Assembly (NCBI GenBank): GCA_948485625.1
Contig: CAOMRW010000007.1
Location: forward strand, 12,339 to 76,338
Direction: 5' to 3'
Origin: an uncultured Clostridia bacterium
GTDB taxonomy: Bacteria; Bacillota; Clostridia; TANB77; CAG-508
Length of the DNA stretch: 64,000 bases
Below, piece after piece: positions 8,815 through 18,635 of the stretch (position 1 is the first letter of the stretch; each line of letters opens with the position of its first letter). The notes beneath the pieces are model-generated. The model was not told the DNA's origin. It searched no databases and worked only from the letters and a program-made list of their open reading frames with translations. A program made the position numbers and the translations under genes.

Positions 8815-9167
8815 ACAAGAATAGGAGTGTAAGAAATTTAAACGCACTCTAATTTTTTTTAGATTATATAGAAAAAAGTAAAAATAAAGTTATTAATTTA
8901 TTTTAAAAATTCTAAATATTATTATTTTAGTAAACTCATCTTTATTTGTAATAAGTACTTTTTTATTGAGTAACAGATAGATTTTGGAGGATAATTTCCT
9001 AATTGACTATATATTGTAAAAACGACTTTTATTTTACAATTATATTACATTTTTATAAAGTATTTGACTAAAAAAATACGCAATGATATAATAATATCGA
9101 AAAATATGGAAAAAAGTAACAAAGTGATAAATGTATAAAAAAACGGAAGATATGGAGGAATAAAAAT
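8815..9167. other. Intergenic region before the glucosaminidase gene
   Basis: It holds a weak hairpin with a T run (about 8824-8862) and a strong promoter (see 9064). No other structure or gene is seen. Confidence 0.5.
9064..9092 (+). promoter_or_regulatory. Sigma-A promoter for the surface-protein pair
   Basis: TTGACT, 17 bases, TATAAT, about 75 bases before the start codon of the glucosaminidase gene. Confidence 0.75.
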
Positions 9168-10856
9168 ATGAGAAAAACAATAAAAATTATGTCACTAATT
9201 TTAATTCTAACAATGCTAATGACTGCTTTGATGCCAATATTCATTAGAAGCCATACATATGCAGTAACACAAAGTTTCAGCACAGATATAGAATCAATAG
9301 ATAATTTAAAATACCCAGGAATAAAAGATAAAATAAAAACATTACAAAGCCAATATCCAAATTGGAAATTTAAAATATTATATACAGGATTAAATTGGGA
9401 TGAAGTTATATCAAATGAATTTGTAGGACATGGAGCATCTCCAAAGAATTTAGTATATAAATCATCAAATTATCAAGGAGAATGGATTTGTCCTATATGT
9501 GGAGATAAAGGATATGACAATGGAAGTTGGAAATGTGCATCTGAACAAGCAATAAAATATATGATGGATCCTAGAAATCTTATAAATGCTTCTGATATAT
9601 TCCAATTTGAAGAACTAACAAATTCAGGATATGATATAAATATAGTGAAGTCAATGACAAAAGGAACATTTCTTGCAGGACATGAACAAGGAATAATAGA
9701 TGCAGCAAGTAATAATAATGTAAATGCTTATTATATAGTTGCAAGATTAATACAAGAACAAGGTGCTTCTGGTACAGTATTAACATCAGGAGCTGGATAT
9801 AATGGACAAAATGCAGGATATTACAATGCTTTCAATATTGCTGCTTCAGGAAATTCAACAGAACAGATTTTAGCAAATGCCTTAGAATATGCTAAAAAGA
9901 AAGGTTGGACAACTTTAGAAAAATCAATAGATGGTGGAATAAGCTTTTTAGCAAAACAATATATACAAAAAGGACAAAATACATTATATCTACAAAAATT
10001 TGATGTTGAAGCAACTAATGGATTATATTCAAATCAATATATGCAAAATATATTAGCTGCACAAAATGAAAGTATAACTTTAAGAAATACATATATAAAT
10101 ATGAATGCTATGGCATCTTCACATACATTTATAATACCTGTATATGAAAATATGCCAAAAGAATCTTGCAAAAGACCTAATGAAAATGGAACTAGTAGTA
10201 CAAATATAGATTTAGTAAAAGTAAATGTTGATGGTTCATTAAGAATAAGAAATACTCCAAATGGAGAAACAACTGTTGGATATTTATATGAAAACGAAAT
10301 TGTTACTAGATTAGAAAAAGCAAATACTAAAGTTAATGGAACATATTGGGATAAGGTAAGAAAAGCTAATGGTGTAATAGGATATGCTGCTAGAGAGACT
10401 TATGATAATGAAAGTAAGTACAAATTATATTTGGTACCAATAAATGGAAATAACTCAAGTAATCAGGCAGGGGATAAAGTGAAAATAGATGAGACTAAAA
10501 AGATTATAAATGTTATTCCTAATGCAATTGCTAATGATATATTAAATGCTTTTGGAGGGTCTGTAAAAATAACTAGAGCGGATGGAAGCTTATTGAATGG
10601 AGGAAACGATTTAGTAGCAACAGGATTTATAGTAGCTGATAAATATACTGTTGTGAAAAAAGGTGATTGTAATGCAGATGGAAAAGTTGATACAGCAGAT
10701 TTATTATTAGTTCAAAAGCAATTATTAAATATTTCACAAATAAAAGAAAAACCTAAAACAGAGGCAGCAGATACTAATAATGATGGAAAAATAGATACAG
10801 CAGATTTATTAATAATACAGAAAAAATTGTTAAATATTTCTGATATACAAATTTAG
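9168..10856 (+). CDS. Secreted glucosaminidase-type hydrolase with SH3 and C-terminal dockerin
   Basis: Probable cell-wall hydrolase. A signal peptide covers residues 1-32. A Cys-containing knuckle is at ~108-126 (CPICGDKG...WKC). The glucosaminidase-like core follows, with ARLIQEQGASG as the likely catalytic Glu region and YNAFNIAASG, typical of endo-beta-N-acetylglucosaminidases. A bacterial SH3 domain lies at ~348-420 (GSLRIRNTPNG, WDKVRKANGVIGYA). The C-terminus (~495-560) holds two Ca-binding dockerin repeats, GDCNADGKVDTADLL and DTNNDGKIDTADLL. The dockerin suggests docking to a cohesin-bearing surface protein. Start follows GGAGG. Confidence 0.85.
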   Translation: MRKTIKIMSLILILTMLMTALMPIFIRSHTYAVTQSFSTDIESIDNLKYPGIKDKIKTLQSQYPNWKFKILYTGLNWDEVISNEFVGHGASPKNLVYKSSNYQGEWICPICGDKGYDNGSWKCASEQAIKYMMDPRNLINASDIFQFEELTNSGYDINIVKSMTKGTFLAGHEQGIIDAASNNNVNAYYIVARLIQEQGASGTVLTSGAGYNGQNAGYYNAFNIAASGNSTEQILANALEYAKKKGWTTLEKSIDGGISFLAKQYIQKGQNTLYLQKFDVEATNGLYSNQYMQNILAAQNESITLRNTYINMNAMASSHTFIIPVYENMPKESCKRPNENGTSSTNIDLVKVNVDGSLRIRNTPNGETTVGYLYENEIVTRLEKANTKVNGTYWDKVRKANGVIGYAARETYDNESKYKLYLVPINGNNSSNQAGDKVKIDETKKIINVIPNAIANDILNAFGGSVKITRADGSLLNGGNDLVATGFIVADKYTVVKKGDCNADGKVDTADLLLVQKQLLNISQIKEKPKTEAADTNNDGKIDTADLLIIQKKLLNISDIQI

Positions 10857-10876
10857 TATAAGAGAAAGGGAATTAT

Positions 10877-12244
10877 ATGAAAAAAATAAAAAGTAAATTA
10901 TTATTTATAATTTTAATGTTATTCTTAGGAGTAGTGTTTATAAATACAAATGTAAAAGCAGCAAGTGCTTCATTATCAGCTAGTAATATGAATCCTGAGG
11001 AAGGACAAACTGTAACTGTTACAGGTGTTGTAACAGCAGGAGCTTGGAATTTGAAACTTTCAGGAGCTGGAAAAAGTGAAACTATATATGGTTTTACACA
11101 AGCAAATGCAAATGCATCAGATTCTAAAAATATAAGTTTTGTAGCAGGAAGTGCAGGGACTAAATATACATTTACTTTAACAGGTGATATGACAGATATT
11201 AATGCTAATTCTTCAGAGCCAGTAAATAAGTCTATAACTATAACAGTAAAGTCAAAGACTCAATCAAATCAAGGTGGGCAGTCATCAACTAATACTCCAA
11301 ACACATCAACGCCACCAACAAATACTGAAAAACCAAAAACACCAGAAAAATCAAAAGTAGCAACACTTTCAAATTTAGGAATAAAACCTAATGATTTTTC
11401 AGGATTTAAATCAAATAAATATTCTTATGATGTTGAAGTACCAAATGATGTAGAAAAAATAGAAATATACGCAAATAAAGGACAGAGTGCTCAAAAAATA
11501 ACAGGTACAGGAACAAAAACATTACAAGAAGGAAAAAATACATTTAGTGTAGTAGTAACAGCAGAAGCTGGAAATACCCAAAACTACACAATAAATGTTA
11601 CAAGAAAACAAAAACAAGAAGAAACACCAGTTGAAGGAAATCCAGAAGAAAATGTAGATGAAAATAAAGAAGAGACACCTGAAGAAGAGCCAACAGATAA
11701 AACTTTTGGATTGACTTCATTAAAGATTGAGGGACTTGAAATTCAACCAGAATTTCAAACAGATGTATATGAATATAAATTAGAATTAAAAGAAGATATT
11801 GATAAATTAGATATAACAACATTATCATCAGAAGCAAACTCAAATATAGAGATAACAGGAAATGAAAATCTAGTTGAAGGTGAAAATGTAATTACTATTA
11901 TTGTAAAAAGTGAAAATGAAGAAAAAACAATAACATATCAATTGACAGTAAATAAAGTTATTAAGATAGAACAAGAAGAAAGTTTTATGGAAAATAAAAA
12001 AATTATTATATTGTCAGTAGCAGGAATAGTAATTTTAGTAATTGTTATAGGAATAGTAATTGCAAAATTAAGAAAAGAAAAAAGTTATGATTCTGAATAT
12101 ATTCCATATAATGGTTTAAATAATGATTATAATGAAACAAATGAAGATGTTTTTGAAAGCCAAGAAGAACAAACATATGAAGAAGATATTAATGATGATG
12201 AATATAGAAAAAATAAACGTTCAAAAGGTAAAAGATTTAAGTAA
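10877..12244 (+). CDS. Membrane-anchored surface protein with Ig-like and cadherin-like domains
   Basis: The gene starts 20 bases after the glucosaminidase gene and is likely co-transcribed with it. Signal peptide 1-28; an N-terminal beta-sandwich domain at ~30-125 (NMNPEEGQTVTVTGVV); a Ser/Thr/Pro linker; two cadherin-like beta-sandwich domains at ~165-245 (LSNLGIKPNDFSGFKSNKYS) and ~280-365; an acidic linker between them; one transmembrane helix at ~375-398 followed by a charged cytoplasmic tail. It may present or scaffold its dockerin-bearing neighbour, but the N-terminal domain is not a clear cohesin. Confidence 0.7.
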   Translation: MKKIKSKLLFIILMLFLGVVFINTNVKAASASLSASNMNPEEGQTVTVTGVVTAGAWNLKLSGAGKSETIYGFTQANANASDSKNISFVAGSAGTKYTFTLTGDMTDINANSSEPVNKSITITVKSKTQSNQGGQSSTNTPNTSTPPTNTEKPKTPEKSKVATLSNLGIKPNDFSGFKSNKYSYDVEVPNDVEKIEIYANKGQSAQKITGTGTKTLQEGKNTFSVVVTAEAGNTQNYTINVTRKQKQEETPVEGNPEENVDENKEETPEEEPTDKTFGLTSLKIEGLEIQPEFQTDVYEYKLELKEDIDKLDITTLSSEANSNIEITGNENLVEGENVITIIVKSENEEKTITYQLTVNKVIKIEQEESFMENKKIIILSVAGIVILVIVIGIVIAKLRKEKSYDSEYIPYNGLNNDYNETNEDVFESQEEQTYEEDINDDEYRKNKRSKGKRFK

Positions 12245-12247
12245 ATA

Positions 12248-12272
12248 TAAGCAGAGTATATAACTCTGCTTA
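12248..12272. terminator. Hairpin after surface-protein operon
   Basis: AAGCAGAGT / ACTCTGCTT stem. A-rich rather than T-rich on the + strand, so termination is likely weak. Confidence 0.4.
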
Positions 12273-12299
12273 AAAAATTCAAAAATAACAAAAATATGT

Positions 12300-12328
12300 T
12301 TGACATTTTTTTGTTTGTATGATATTAT
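12300..12328 (+). promoter_or_regulatory. lexA promoter
   Basis: TTGACA, 17 bases, TATTAT, 28 bases before the lexA start codon. I see no clear GAAC-N4-GTTC LexA box; an AACA...TGTT inverted pair at about 12287-12300 does not have the right spacing. Confidence 0.7.
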
Positions 12329-12355
12329 GTACAAAATAGAAATGGAGTGATATAT

Positions 12356-13006
12356 ATGCCAAGAAAAAGACCAGAATTAAATGGAAGAGAAAAATCAATA
12401 TTAAGATATATTGAAAAACAAATAATGACAGCTGGATATCCACCATCAGTAAGAGAAATAGGAAAAGCTGTAGGTTTAAGTTCAACAGCAACAGTACATG
12501 GATATTTAGCAAGATTAGAAGACAAAGGATACATCAAAAAACAAGATAAAAAAGGAAGAACATTAAGACTATTAAAAGGAACAGATGGAGAAACAAAGAA
12601 AACATCTACAAAAGACTTTTATACACAAAAAGAATTAGTAGAAGTACCAGTAGTAGGAAGAATAACTGCAGGAGCACCAATATTAGCAGTAGAAAATATA
12701 ACAGATACATTCCCAATACCAATAGATTTTGTTGGAAATTCAGATTGCTTTATGCTTACTGTTAGAGGAGAAAGCATGATAGAAGCTGGAATATTAGATG
12801 GAGACTATATATTAGTTAGAAAACAAAAAGACGCAAACAATGGAGAAATAGTTGTAGCATTAATAGAAGATGAAGCAACAGTAAAAACATTTTATAAAGA
12901 AAAAGACCATATCAGATTACAACCTGAAAACAGCACAATGGACCCAATAATAGTTCCAACATGTGAAATTTTAGGAAAAGTATGTGGTGTATTTAGAAAA
13001 ATGTAA
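12356..13006 (+). CDS. lexA: LexA repressor
   Basis: SOS-response repressor and self-cleaving serine peptidase (S24). The N-terminal winged helix is present (REKSILRYIEKQIMTAGYPPSVREIG, STATVHGYLARLEDKGYI). The Ala-Gly cleavage site lies in RITAGAPI. The catalytic Ser is in RGESMIEAGILDGD, and the catalytic Lys is probably in EDEATVKTFYK. The ATG at 12356 (MPRKRPELNGRE) is chosen over an upstream GTG because GGAG lies 8 bases before it. Normal length of 216 residues. Confidence 0.96.
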   Translation: MPRKRPELNGREKSILRYIEKQIMTAGYPPSVREIGKAVGLSSTATVHGYLARLEDKGYIKKQDKKGRTLRLLKGTDGETKKTSTKDFYTQKELVEVPVVGRITAGAPILAVENITDTFPIPIDFVGNSDCFMLTVRGESMIEAGILDGDYILVRKQKDANNGEIVVALIEDEATVKTFYKEKDHIRLQPENSTMDPIIVPTCEILGKVCGVFRKM

Positions 13007-13038
13007 TTTTACACTATAGCTTTAATTAGGAGATATAA

Positions 13039-13677
13039 ATGATTAAAAGAGTGATATTTGATATAGATGATACTCTTATTCCATGGGAAAAAGAATATGA
13101 CAAAGAAATAAATAAAGCGTTAGACGAATTAAAAATAACATATACAGATGAAGAAGTAAAGCAAATATTAAAAGCATTATCTGAATATGAAAATGTATAT
13201 TATACATTTAACAAAGAAAAAATGGCAGAATACATAAATGGATATACAAAAAAAGAATATCCAAAAGAATTAATATATAATATTATTAAAAAATGGGAAG
13301 ACTGTGTACAAGAAGAAATAGAACAAGAAATAATAGAGACATTAGAATATTTGAAATCAAAATATGAAATAGTATCATTAACAGATTGGTATGCGGATAG
13401 TCAAGAAAAAAGACTAAAAAAGCTAGGAATTGATAAATATTTTAAAACTATATATTCAGCAGAAAATACAAAAAGAAAACCATTTAAAGAAGCTTTTTTA
13501 CAAGCAATAGGAGAAAATAAACCAGAAGAATGTATAATGATTGGAGATAATTTGGAAAGAGATATAAAAGGAGCTTTAAATGCTGGACTTCAAGCTGTTT
13601 ACTATGCAAAAAATAAAATGGAAGAAAAAGAATATTATACAATTTCTAAAATAGAAGAATTAATAAAAATATTATAA
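13039..13677 (+). CDS. HAD-family hydrolase
   Basis: Haloacid dehalogenase fold phosphatase. Motif I is FDIDDTLI near the N-terminus, motif II VSLTDWYAD, a conserved Lys in KRKPFKEAF, and motif IV MIGDNLERDIKGALNAGL. The cap domain is helical (C1 type). The substrate cannot be told. It starts 32 bases after lexA and may be co-transcribed with it. Confidence 0.88.
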   Translation: MIKRVIFDIDDTLIPWEKEYDKEINKALDELKITYTDEEVKQILKALSEYENVYYTFNKEKMAEYINGYTKKEYPKELIYNIIKKWEDCVQEEIEQEIIETLEYLKSKYEIVSLTDWYADSQEKRLKKLGIDKYFKTIYSAENTKRKPFKEAFLQAIGENKPEECIMIGDNLERDIKGALNAGLQAVYYAKNKMEEKEYYTISKIEELIKIL

Positions 13678-13703
13678 TTTACAAAAAATTCACATAAAAA
13701 TCA

Positions 13704-13733
13704 TTGACAAAATGGCACTGGGTTACATATAAT
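13704..13733 (+). promoter_or_regulatory. Promoter of the TetR-ABC exporter operon
   Basis: TTGACA, 18 bases, TATAAT. The -10 box abuts the palindrome at 13734-13752. Confidence 0.75.
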
Positions 13734-13752
13734 AAATGACACGGTGTCATTT
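13734..13752. promoter_or_regulatory. Palindromic operator, probably for the TetR protein
   Basis: AAATGACACGGTGTCATTT is a 19-bp palindrome, perfect around a central base. It sits directly after the -10 box, at the transcription start, and 36 bases before the TetR start codon. A bound dimer would block the promoter, giving autoregulation and control of the exporter genes. Confidence 0.7.
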
Positions 13753-13787
13753 ATGTTGTTTAATACTAAACTTAAGAGGTGAGAAAA

Positions 13788-14393
13788 ATGCCAAAAGAAA
13801 CATTTTTAAAACTTTCAGAAGAAAAGAAAGAAAAAATAATATTGGCAGCAAAAAAAGAATTTGCAAGAGTATCATTAGAACAAGTATCAATAAAAAATAT
13901 AGTAGAAGATGCAAAAATAGCAAGAGGAAGTTTTTATCAATATTTTGAGGATAAAGAAGATTTATTAGGGTATATTCTAAGTATGCACTTTAAAGAAATA
14001 AGAGAAAAAATGAAAGAAAATATAAAAAGAGCAAATGGAGATATTTTTGAATTTTTTATATCAATATATGACCTAATGACTGATAATTGTTTAGAAAACA
14101 AAGATATGGAATTTTATAAAAAGATATTTGAAAATATAAGAACAAGTGAAGACTATTTGTTTTCAAAGAATATAATAAAAGATAAACCATTACAAATAAA
14201 AGAATTTATAGAAGATATTGATATAAGCAAATTGAGAATTAAATCAAAACAAGACCTTGATATAATTGAAAAAGTTTTATTTGCTGTAACAAATAAAGCA
14301 ATAGTCATGAGATTTAGATATGAATCAAAAGAAAAAGCTAGAGAAGACTATTTAAAGCAAATTGAATTATTGAAGTATGGTATTTTGTTTTAA
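13788..14393 (+). CDS. TetR/AcrR-family transcriptional regulator
   Basis: The N-terminal helix-turn-helix is clear: KEKIILAAKKEFARVSLEQVSIKNIVEDAKIARGSFYQYFEDKEDLL (residues ~14-60). The variable helical ligand domain follows. The ATG at 13788 (MPKETFLK) with AAGAGGTGAG upstream is preferred to the in-frame GTG at 13779. It probably represses its own promoter and the downstream ABC exporter; the ligand is unknown. Confidence 0.9.
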   Translation: MPKETFLKLSEEKKEKIILAAKKEFARVSLEQVSIKNIVEDAKIARGSFYQYFEDKEDLLGYILSMHFKEIREKMKENIKRANGDIFEFFISIYDLMTDNCLENKDMEFYKKIFENIRTSEDYLFSKNIIKDKPLQIKEFIEDIDISKLRIKSKQDLDIIEKVLFAVTNKAIVMRFRYESKEKAREDYLKQIELLKYGILF

Positions 14394-14418
14394 TAGAAAC
14401 TTATATTAAATAAAGATA

Positions 14419-14467
14419 TGTCCCCAATGGGACAAAAATGTCCCAAAAGAAACGTCCCTTTGGGACA
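14419..14467. repeat. 49-bp palindromic repeat, family 2, copy A
   Basis: Made of nested GTCCC/GGGAC motifs (TGTCCC ... ACGTCCCTTTGGGACA). It is identical over 49 of 49 bases to the reverse complement of 53992-54040. It lies between the TetR gene and the exporter and may attenuate readthrough. Confidence 0.85.
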
Positions 14468-14482
14468 AAGAGGAGGAGAATA

Positions 14483-16765
14483 ATGTTAAAAGTATTGAAA
14501 AATTTGAAAGAATCATGGATATCAGTAATAGCAATTATAATATTACTAATGGTTCAAGCAGCATGTGATTTAACGCTTCCAGATTATACATCAAAAATAG
14601 TAAATGTTGGAATCCAAAATGGTGGTATTGAGGAAGTTTCACCAGAGGTAATAAGAAAGACTACAATGGATACTTTACTTGTTTTTACTGAAGATGATGA
14701 ACAAATATTGTTATCATATGAAGAGATTTCTAAAGAAAGTCTTGATAGTAAAAGTTATCAAAAATTAGTGAATCAATATCCTGCTTTAGAAAATGAAACA
14801 CTATATAAAATAAAGAAATTATCTAATGATGATAAAGAAAAATTAAATGCAATTATGGCCAAGCCTTTAATGATAACGAGTTATATTAATAATGAAGAAA
14901 TGGCATCACAAATAAAAACACAAATGTTAACAAATTTGCCTCAAAATATGTCAGAACAGCAAAAGATGGCAATGGCTAATATGGATTTATTAGATATTAT
15001 TAAACAAATGCCACAAGAACAATTAAATCAAATGTTTATAGAAATAAATAAACAATTAGATAATATGCAAGATAGTATATTAGAACAAGCTGCTATTCAA
15101 GAAGTAAAAGAAGAATATAAAGCAATGGGAGTAAATACAGATAACTTACAAAATAAATACATAATAATATCTGGATTAAAAATGCTTGGAATTTCTTTAG
15201 TTATAATGGCATCTGCAATATCGATAATGCTATTAGCAGCAAGAGTAGGAGCAAGACTTGCTAAAACTTTAAGAGAGAAAGTATTTAAAAAAGTATTAAG
15301 CTTTTCTAATAAAGAGTTTTCTGAATTTAGTACAGCTTCTTTAATTACTCGTTCAACAAATGATATTCAACAAATACAAGGTTTGATAGGAATGCTATTT
15401 AGAGTAATTATATATGCCCCAATAATAGGAATTGGAGGATTTACAAGAGTATTAAGACAAAGCGATAATTCAATGGCTTGGATTATTGGTGTTGCAGTTT
15501 TAGGAATATTATTTGTTATTGCAACTTTGTTTACTATTGCAATGCCAAAATTTAAAAAATTACAAGAGTTAATAGATAAGGTGAATCTAGTTGCAAGAGA
15601 AATATTGACAGGATTATTAGCTATTAGAGCTTTTAATACAGAAAAGAGAGAGGAAAAAAGATTTGATATTGCTAATATGGATTTGACTAAAACAAATTTA
15701 TTTGTTAATAGAGCAATGAGTTTTATGATGCCTGTTTTGATGTTGATAATGAATTGTATTTCATTATTAATAGTATGGGTTGGAGCACATGGTGTTGATA
15801 GTGGAACGATGCAAGTTGGAAATATGATGGCATTTATTCAATATACAATGCAAATTGTGATGAGCTTTTTAATGATATCAATGATGTCAATTATACTTCC
15901 AAGAGCATCAGTATCAGCTAATCGTATAAATGAAGTAATAGAAACAGATGAATTTATTAAAGAAAGTAAAAATCCAAAACAATTAAAGCCTGATAAAAGA
16001 GGAGTTGTAGAGTTTAGAAATGTTTGTTTTAAATATCCAGATAGTGATGAAGAAGTTCTAAGTGATATAACATTTACTGCAAATCCTGGAGAGACAACTG
16101 CTATTATAGGAAGTACTGGAAGTGGTAAATCAACAGTTGTTAATTTAATACCAAGATTTTATGATATTACATCAGGAAATTTGATTATTGATGGTGTTGA
16201 TATAAAAGATATATCAAATAAAGATTTAAGAAGAATTATTGGATTTGTTCCTCAAAAGGGTATATTATTTTCAGGAACAATAGAATCAAATATAAAATAT
16301 GGAAATTCAGAGATGTCTGATGCGCAAATGATTGAAGCAGCCCAAATAGCACAGGCAGAAGAATTTATTGAAGCAAAACCTTTGAAATATCAAGAACCAA
16401 TAGCTCAAGGTGGAAGTAATGTATCTGGTGGACAAAAACAAAGGTTATCAATTGCAAGAGCAATTGCAATTAATCCAGAAATACTTGTATTTGATGATAG
16501 TTTTTCAGCTTTAGATTTTAAAACAGATAGTGTTTTAAGAGCAGAACTTAGTAAAAAAACAAAAGATAAGACAGTGATAATAGTAGCACAAAGAATAAAT
16601 ACAATATTAAATGCAAATCAAATTATTGTATTAGAAGATGGAAAGATTGTAGGAAAAGGTACACATCAAGAGTTAATGAAAAATAATGAAACATATAGAC
16701 AAATAGCATTATCACAATTGTCAAAAGAAGAATTAGATATAGAAGGAGGTAGTGAACATGAGTAA
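14483..16765 (+). CDS. ABC exporter half-transporter with degenerate nucleotide site
   Basis: Fused membrane and ATPase domains of the multidrug type (BmrC/LmrC, TM287-like). The ATG at 14483 follows AGGAGGAG; the longer frame from 14438 starts inside a repeat. The first helix (about 10-32) is followed by a long ~180-residue insert before the second helix, unusual for this fold. The C-terminal ATPase has Walker A GSTGSGKST and signature VSGGQKQR, but Walker B ends FDDS (Asp for the catalytic Glu) and the switch is AQR (Gln for His). This marks the non-hydrolysing member of a heterodimer. Overlaps the next gene by 8 bases. Confidence 0.88.
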   Translation: MLKVLKNLKESWISVIAIIILLMVQAACDLTLPDYTSKIVNVGIQNGGIEEVSPEVIRKTTMDTLLVFTEDDEQILLSYEEISKESLDSKSYQKLVNQYPALENETLYKIKKLSNDDKEKLNAIMAKPLMITSYINNEEMASQIKTQMLTNLPQNMSEQQKMAMANMDLLDIIKQMPQEQLNQMFIEINKQLDNMQDSILEQAAIQEVKEEYKAMGVNTDNLQNKYIIISGLKMLGISLVIMASAISIMLLAARVGARLAKTLREKVFKKVLSFSNKEFSEFSTASLITRSTNDIQQIQGLIGMLFRVIIYAPIIGIGGFTRVLRQSDNSMAWIIGVAVLGILFVIATLFTIAMPKFKKLQELIDKVNLVAREILTGLLAIRAFNTEKREEKRFDIANMDLTKTNLFVNRAMSFMMPVLMLIMNCISLLIVWVGAHGVDSGTMQVGNMMAFIQYTMQIVMSFLMISMMSIILPRASVSANRINEVIETDEFIKESKNPKQLKPDKRGVVEFRNVCFKYPDSDEEVLSDITFTANPGETTAIIGSTGSGKSTVVNLIPRFYDITSGNLIIDGVDIKDISNKDLRRIIGFVPQKGILFSGTIESNIKYGNSEMSDAQMIEAAQIAQAEEFIEAKPLKYQEPIAQGGSNVSGGQKQRLSIARAIAINPEILVFDDSFSALDFKTDSVLRAELSKKTKDKTVIIVAQRINTILNANQIIVLEDGKIVGKGTHQELMKNNETYRQIALSQLSKEELDIEGGSEHE

Positions 16766-18635
16766 TAAAGAAACAACTAAACAACCTCCAATGATGAATG
16801 GAAGAGGACCAATGGGAAGAGGTCCAGGTGGTCATGCACCAGCGGAAAAAGCAAAAGATATAAAAGGTACAACAAAGAAATTAGCAGGATTACTTTCTAA
16901 ATATAAAATTGCAGTAATCATAGTTATTATATTTGCAATAGGAAGTACTTTGTTTAGTATTGTAGGTCCTAAAATATTAGGAAATGCTACAACAGAAATT
17001 TATACAGGTTTGATGAATAAAATAAATGGAACAGGTGGAATTGACTTTGGGAAAATTGGTCAAATAATTTTATGGGTCGTAGGATTATATGGAGCAAGTG
17101 CTATTTTTAATTTAATACAAAGTATTATAATGGCAGGAGTTTCTCAAAAGGTAACTTATAAAATGAGAAACGATTTAACACATAAAATAAATAAATTGCC
17201 AATGAAGTATTTTGATAAAAGAACTAATGGTGAGGTTTTATCAATTATAACAAATGATGTTGATACATTAAGTACAGGATTAAATCAAAGTATTACACAA
17301 ATAATAACATCAATATGTACAATTATAGGAATATTAATAATGATGTTTTTAATTAGCTGGGAGATGACTATTGTTAGTTTATTAATATTGCCAATATCAG
17401 CTGTAATATTGAAAAAAGTTATAGGAAAATCACAAAAATACTTTGTTGAACAACAAGAATATTTAGCACATGTAAATGGTCAAGTAGAAGAAGTTTATAG
17501 TGGACACAATATAGTAAAAGTATTTGCTAGAGAAGAAGAAGCTATAAAAGAATTTGAAAAAGAAAATAAAGAATTGTATAAATCAGGATGGCGTTCTCAA
17601 TTCTTATCAGGTTTAATGCATCCATTAATGCATTTTGTTGGAAATGTTGGTTATGTATTAGTTGCAATTCTTGGAGGATATTTTGCAATAAAAGGAAGAA
17701 TTACAGTAGGAAATATTCAAAGTTTTATACAATATAATAAACAATTTACACAGCCAATTGGTCAAGTAGCACAAATATCAAGCACAATACAAGCAATGAT
17801 AGCAGCTGCGGAGAGAATATTTGAATTTTTAGAGGAAAATGAAGAAGTAGAAGATATTGAAAATCCAGTATCAATAGATGGAATAAATGGAAATATTAAA
17901 TTTGAACATGTTAATTTTGGATATGATGCTGATAAAACTATAATAAATGATTTCAATAGTGATGTAAAAGATGGACAAAAAATAGCAATAGTTGGTCCAA
18001 CTGGAGCTGGAAAAACAACAATGGTTAAATTATTAATGAGATTTTATGATGTGAATTCTGGAGCTATTTTAATAGATGGACACAATGTAAAAGACTTTAG
18101 ACGTGGAGAGCTTAGAAAATTATTTGGAATGGTACTTCAAGATACATGGTTATATAGTGGAACAATTAAAGATAATATTAGATATAGTAAACCAGATGCA
18201 ACAGATTCAGAAGTAATTGAAGCTGCAAAAGCTGCACATGTTCATCATTATATTAAAACATTATCAAAAGGATATAATGCTATTATAAATGAAGAATCAA
18301 GTAATATTTCAGCAGGACAAAAACAATTATTGACAATAGCAAGAGTTATATTAGCAGACCCTAAAATATTGATTTTGGATGAGGCTACAAGTTCGATTGA
18401 TACTAGAACAGAACAACAAATTCAAGCTGCTATGGATAATTTAATGAAAGGTAGAACTAGTTTTATTATTGCACATAGATTATCTACTATTAAAAATGCA
18501 GATTTAATTTTAGTTATGGATCATGGTGATATTGTAGAACAGGGAACTCATGAGGAATTGTTAGAGAAAGATGGATTTTATGCTAAATTGTATAATTCAC
18601 AATTCGAAATCGAAGAACGGATAAAGAGGAATTAA
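16758..18635 (+). CDS. ABC exporter half-transporter, catalytic partner
   Basis: Partner of the preceding protein. The N-terminal ~35 residues are a Pro/Gly/Met-rich cytoplasmic tail (PPMMNGRGPMGRGPGG). Six membrane helices follow, and the ATPase has Walker A GPTGAGKTT, Walker B ILDEATSSID with Glu, and switch AHRLST. Its signature is SAGQK rather than SGGQ, the complement expected in a heterodimer with one degenerate site. Start at 16758 has GGAGGT upstream and overlaps the previous stop (ATGAGTAA). The substrate is likely a hydrophobic compound or peptide; it is not known. Confidence 0.9.
   Translation: MSNKETTKQPPMMNGRGPMGRGPGGHAPAEKAKDIKGTTKKLAGLLSKYKIAVIIVIIFAIGSTLFSIVGPKILGNATTEIYTGLMNKINGTGGIDFGKIGQIILWVVGLYGASAIFNLIQSIIMAGVSQKVTYKMRNDLTHKINKLPMKYFDKRTNGEVLSIITNDVDTLSTGLNQSITQIITSICTIIGILIMMFLISWEMTIVSLLILPISAVILKKVIGKSQKYFVEQQEYLAHVNGQVEEVYSGHNIVKVFAREEEAIKEFEKENKELYKSGWRSQFLSGLMHPLMHFVGNVGYVLVAILGGYFAIKGRITVGNIQSFIQYNKQFTQPIGQVAQISSTIQAMIAAAERIFEFLEENEEVEDIENPVSIDGINGNIKFEHVNFGYDADKTIINDFNSDVKDGQKIAIVGPTGAGKTTMVKLLMRFYDVNSGAILIDGHNVKDFRRGELRKLFGMVLQDTWLYSGTIKDNIRYSKPDATDSEVIEAAKAAHVHHYIKTLSKGYNAIINEESSNISAGQKQLLTIARVILADPKILILDEATSSIDTRTEQQIQAAMDNLMKGRTSFIIAHRLSTIKNADLILVMDHGDIVEQGTHEELLEKDGFYAKLYNSQFEIEERIKRN

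Noticed and set aside
12287..12300. Possible LexA (SOS) box AACA...TGTT upstream of lexA
   Set aside because: The half-sites have the wrong spacing for GAAC-N4-GTTC; not enough to call a box.
13736..13948. 70-residue frame over the TetR start
   Set aside because: Basic, repetitive, in another frame of the regulator gene and overlapping its promoter region.
14438..14482. Upstream start for the first ABC exporter gene
   Set aside because: These 15 codons lie in the 49-bp repeat; the ATG at 14483 has a strong AGGAGGAG before it.
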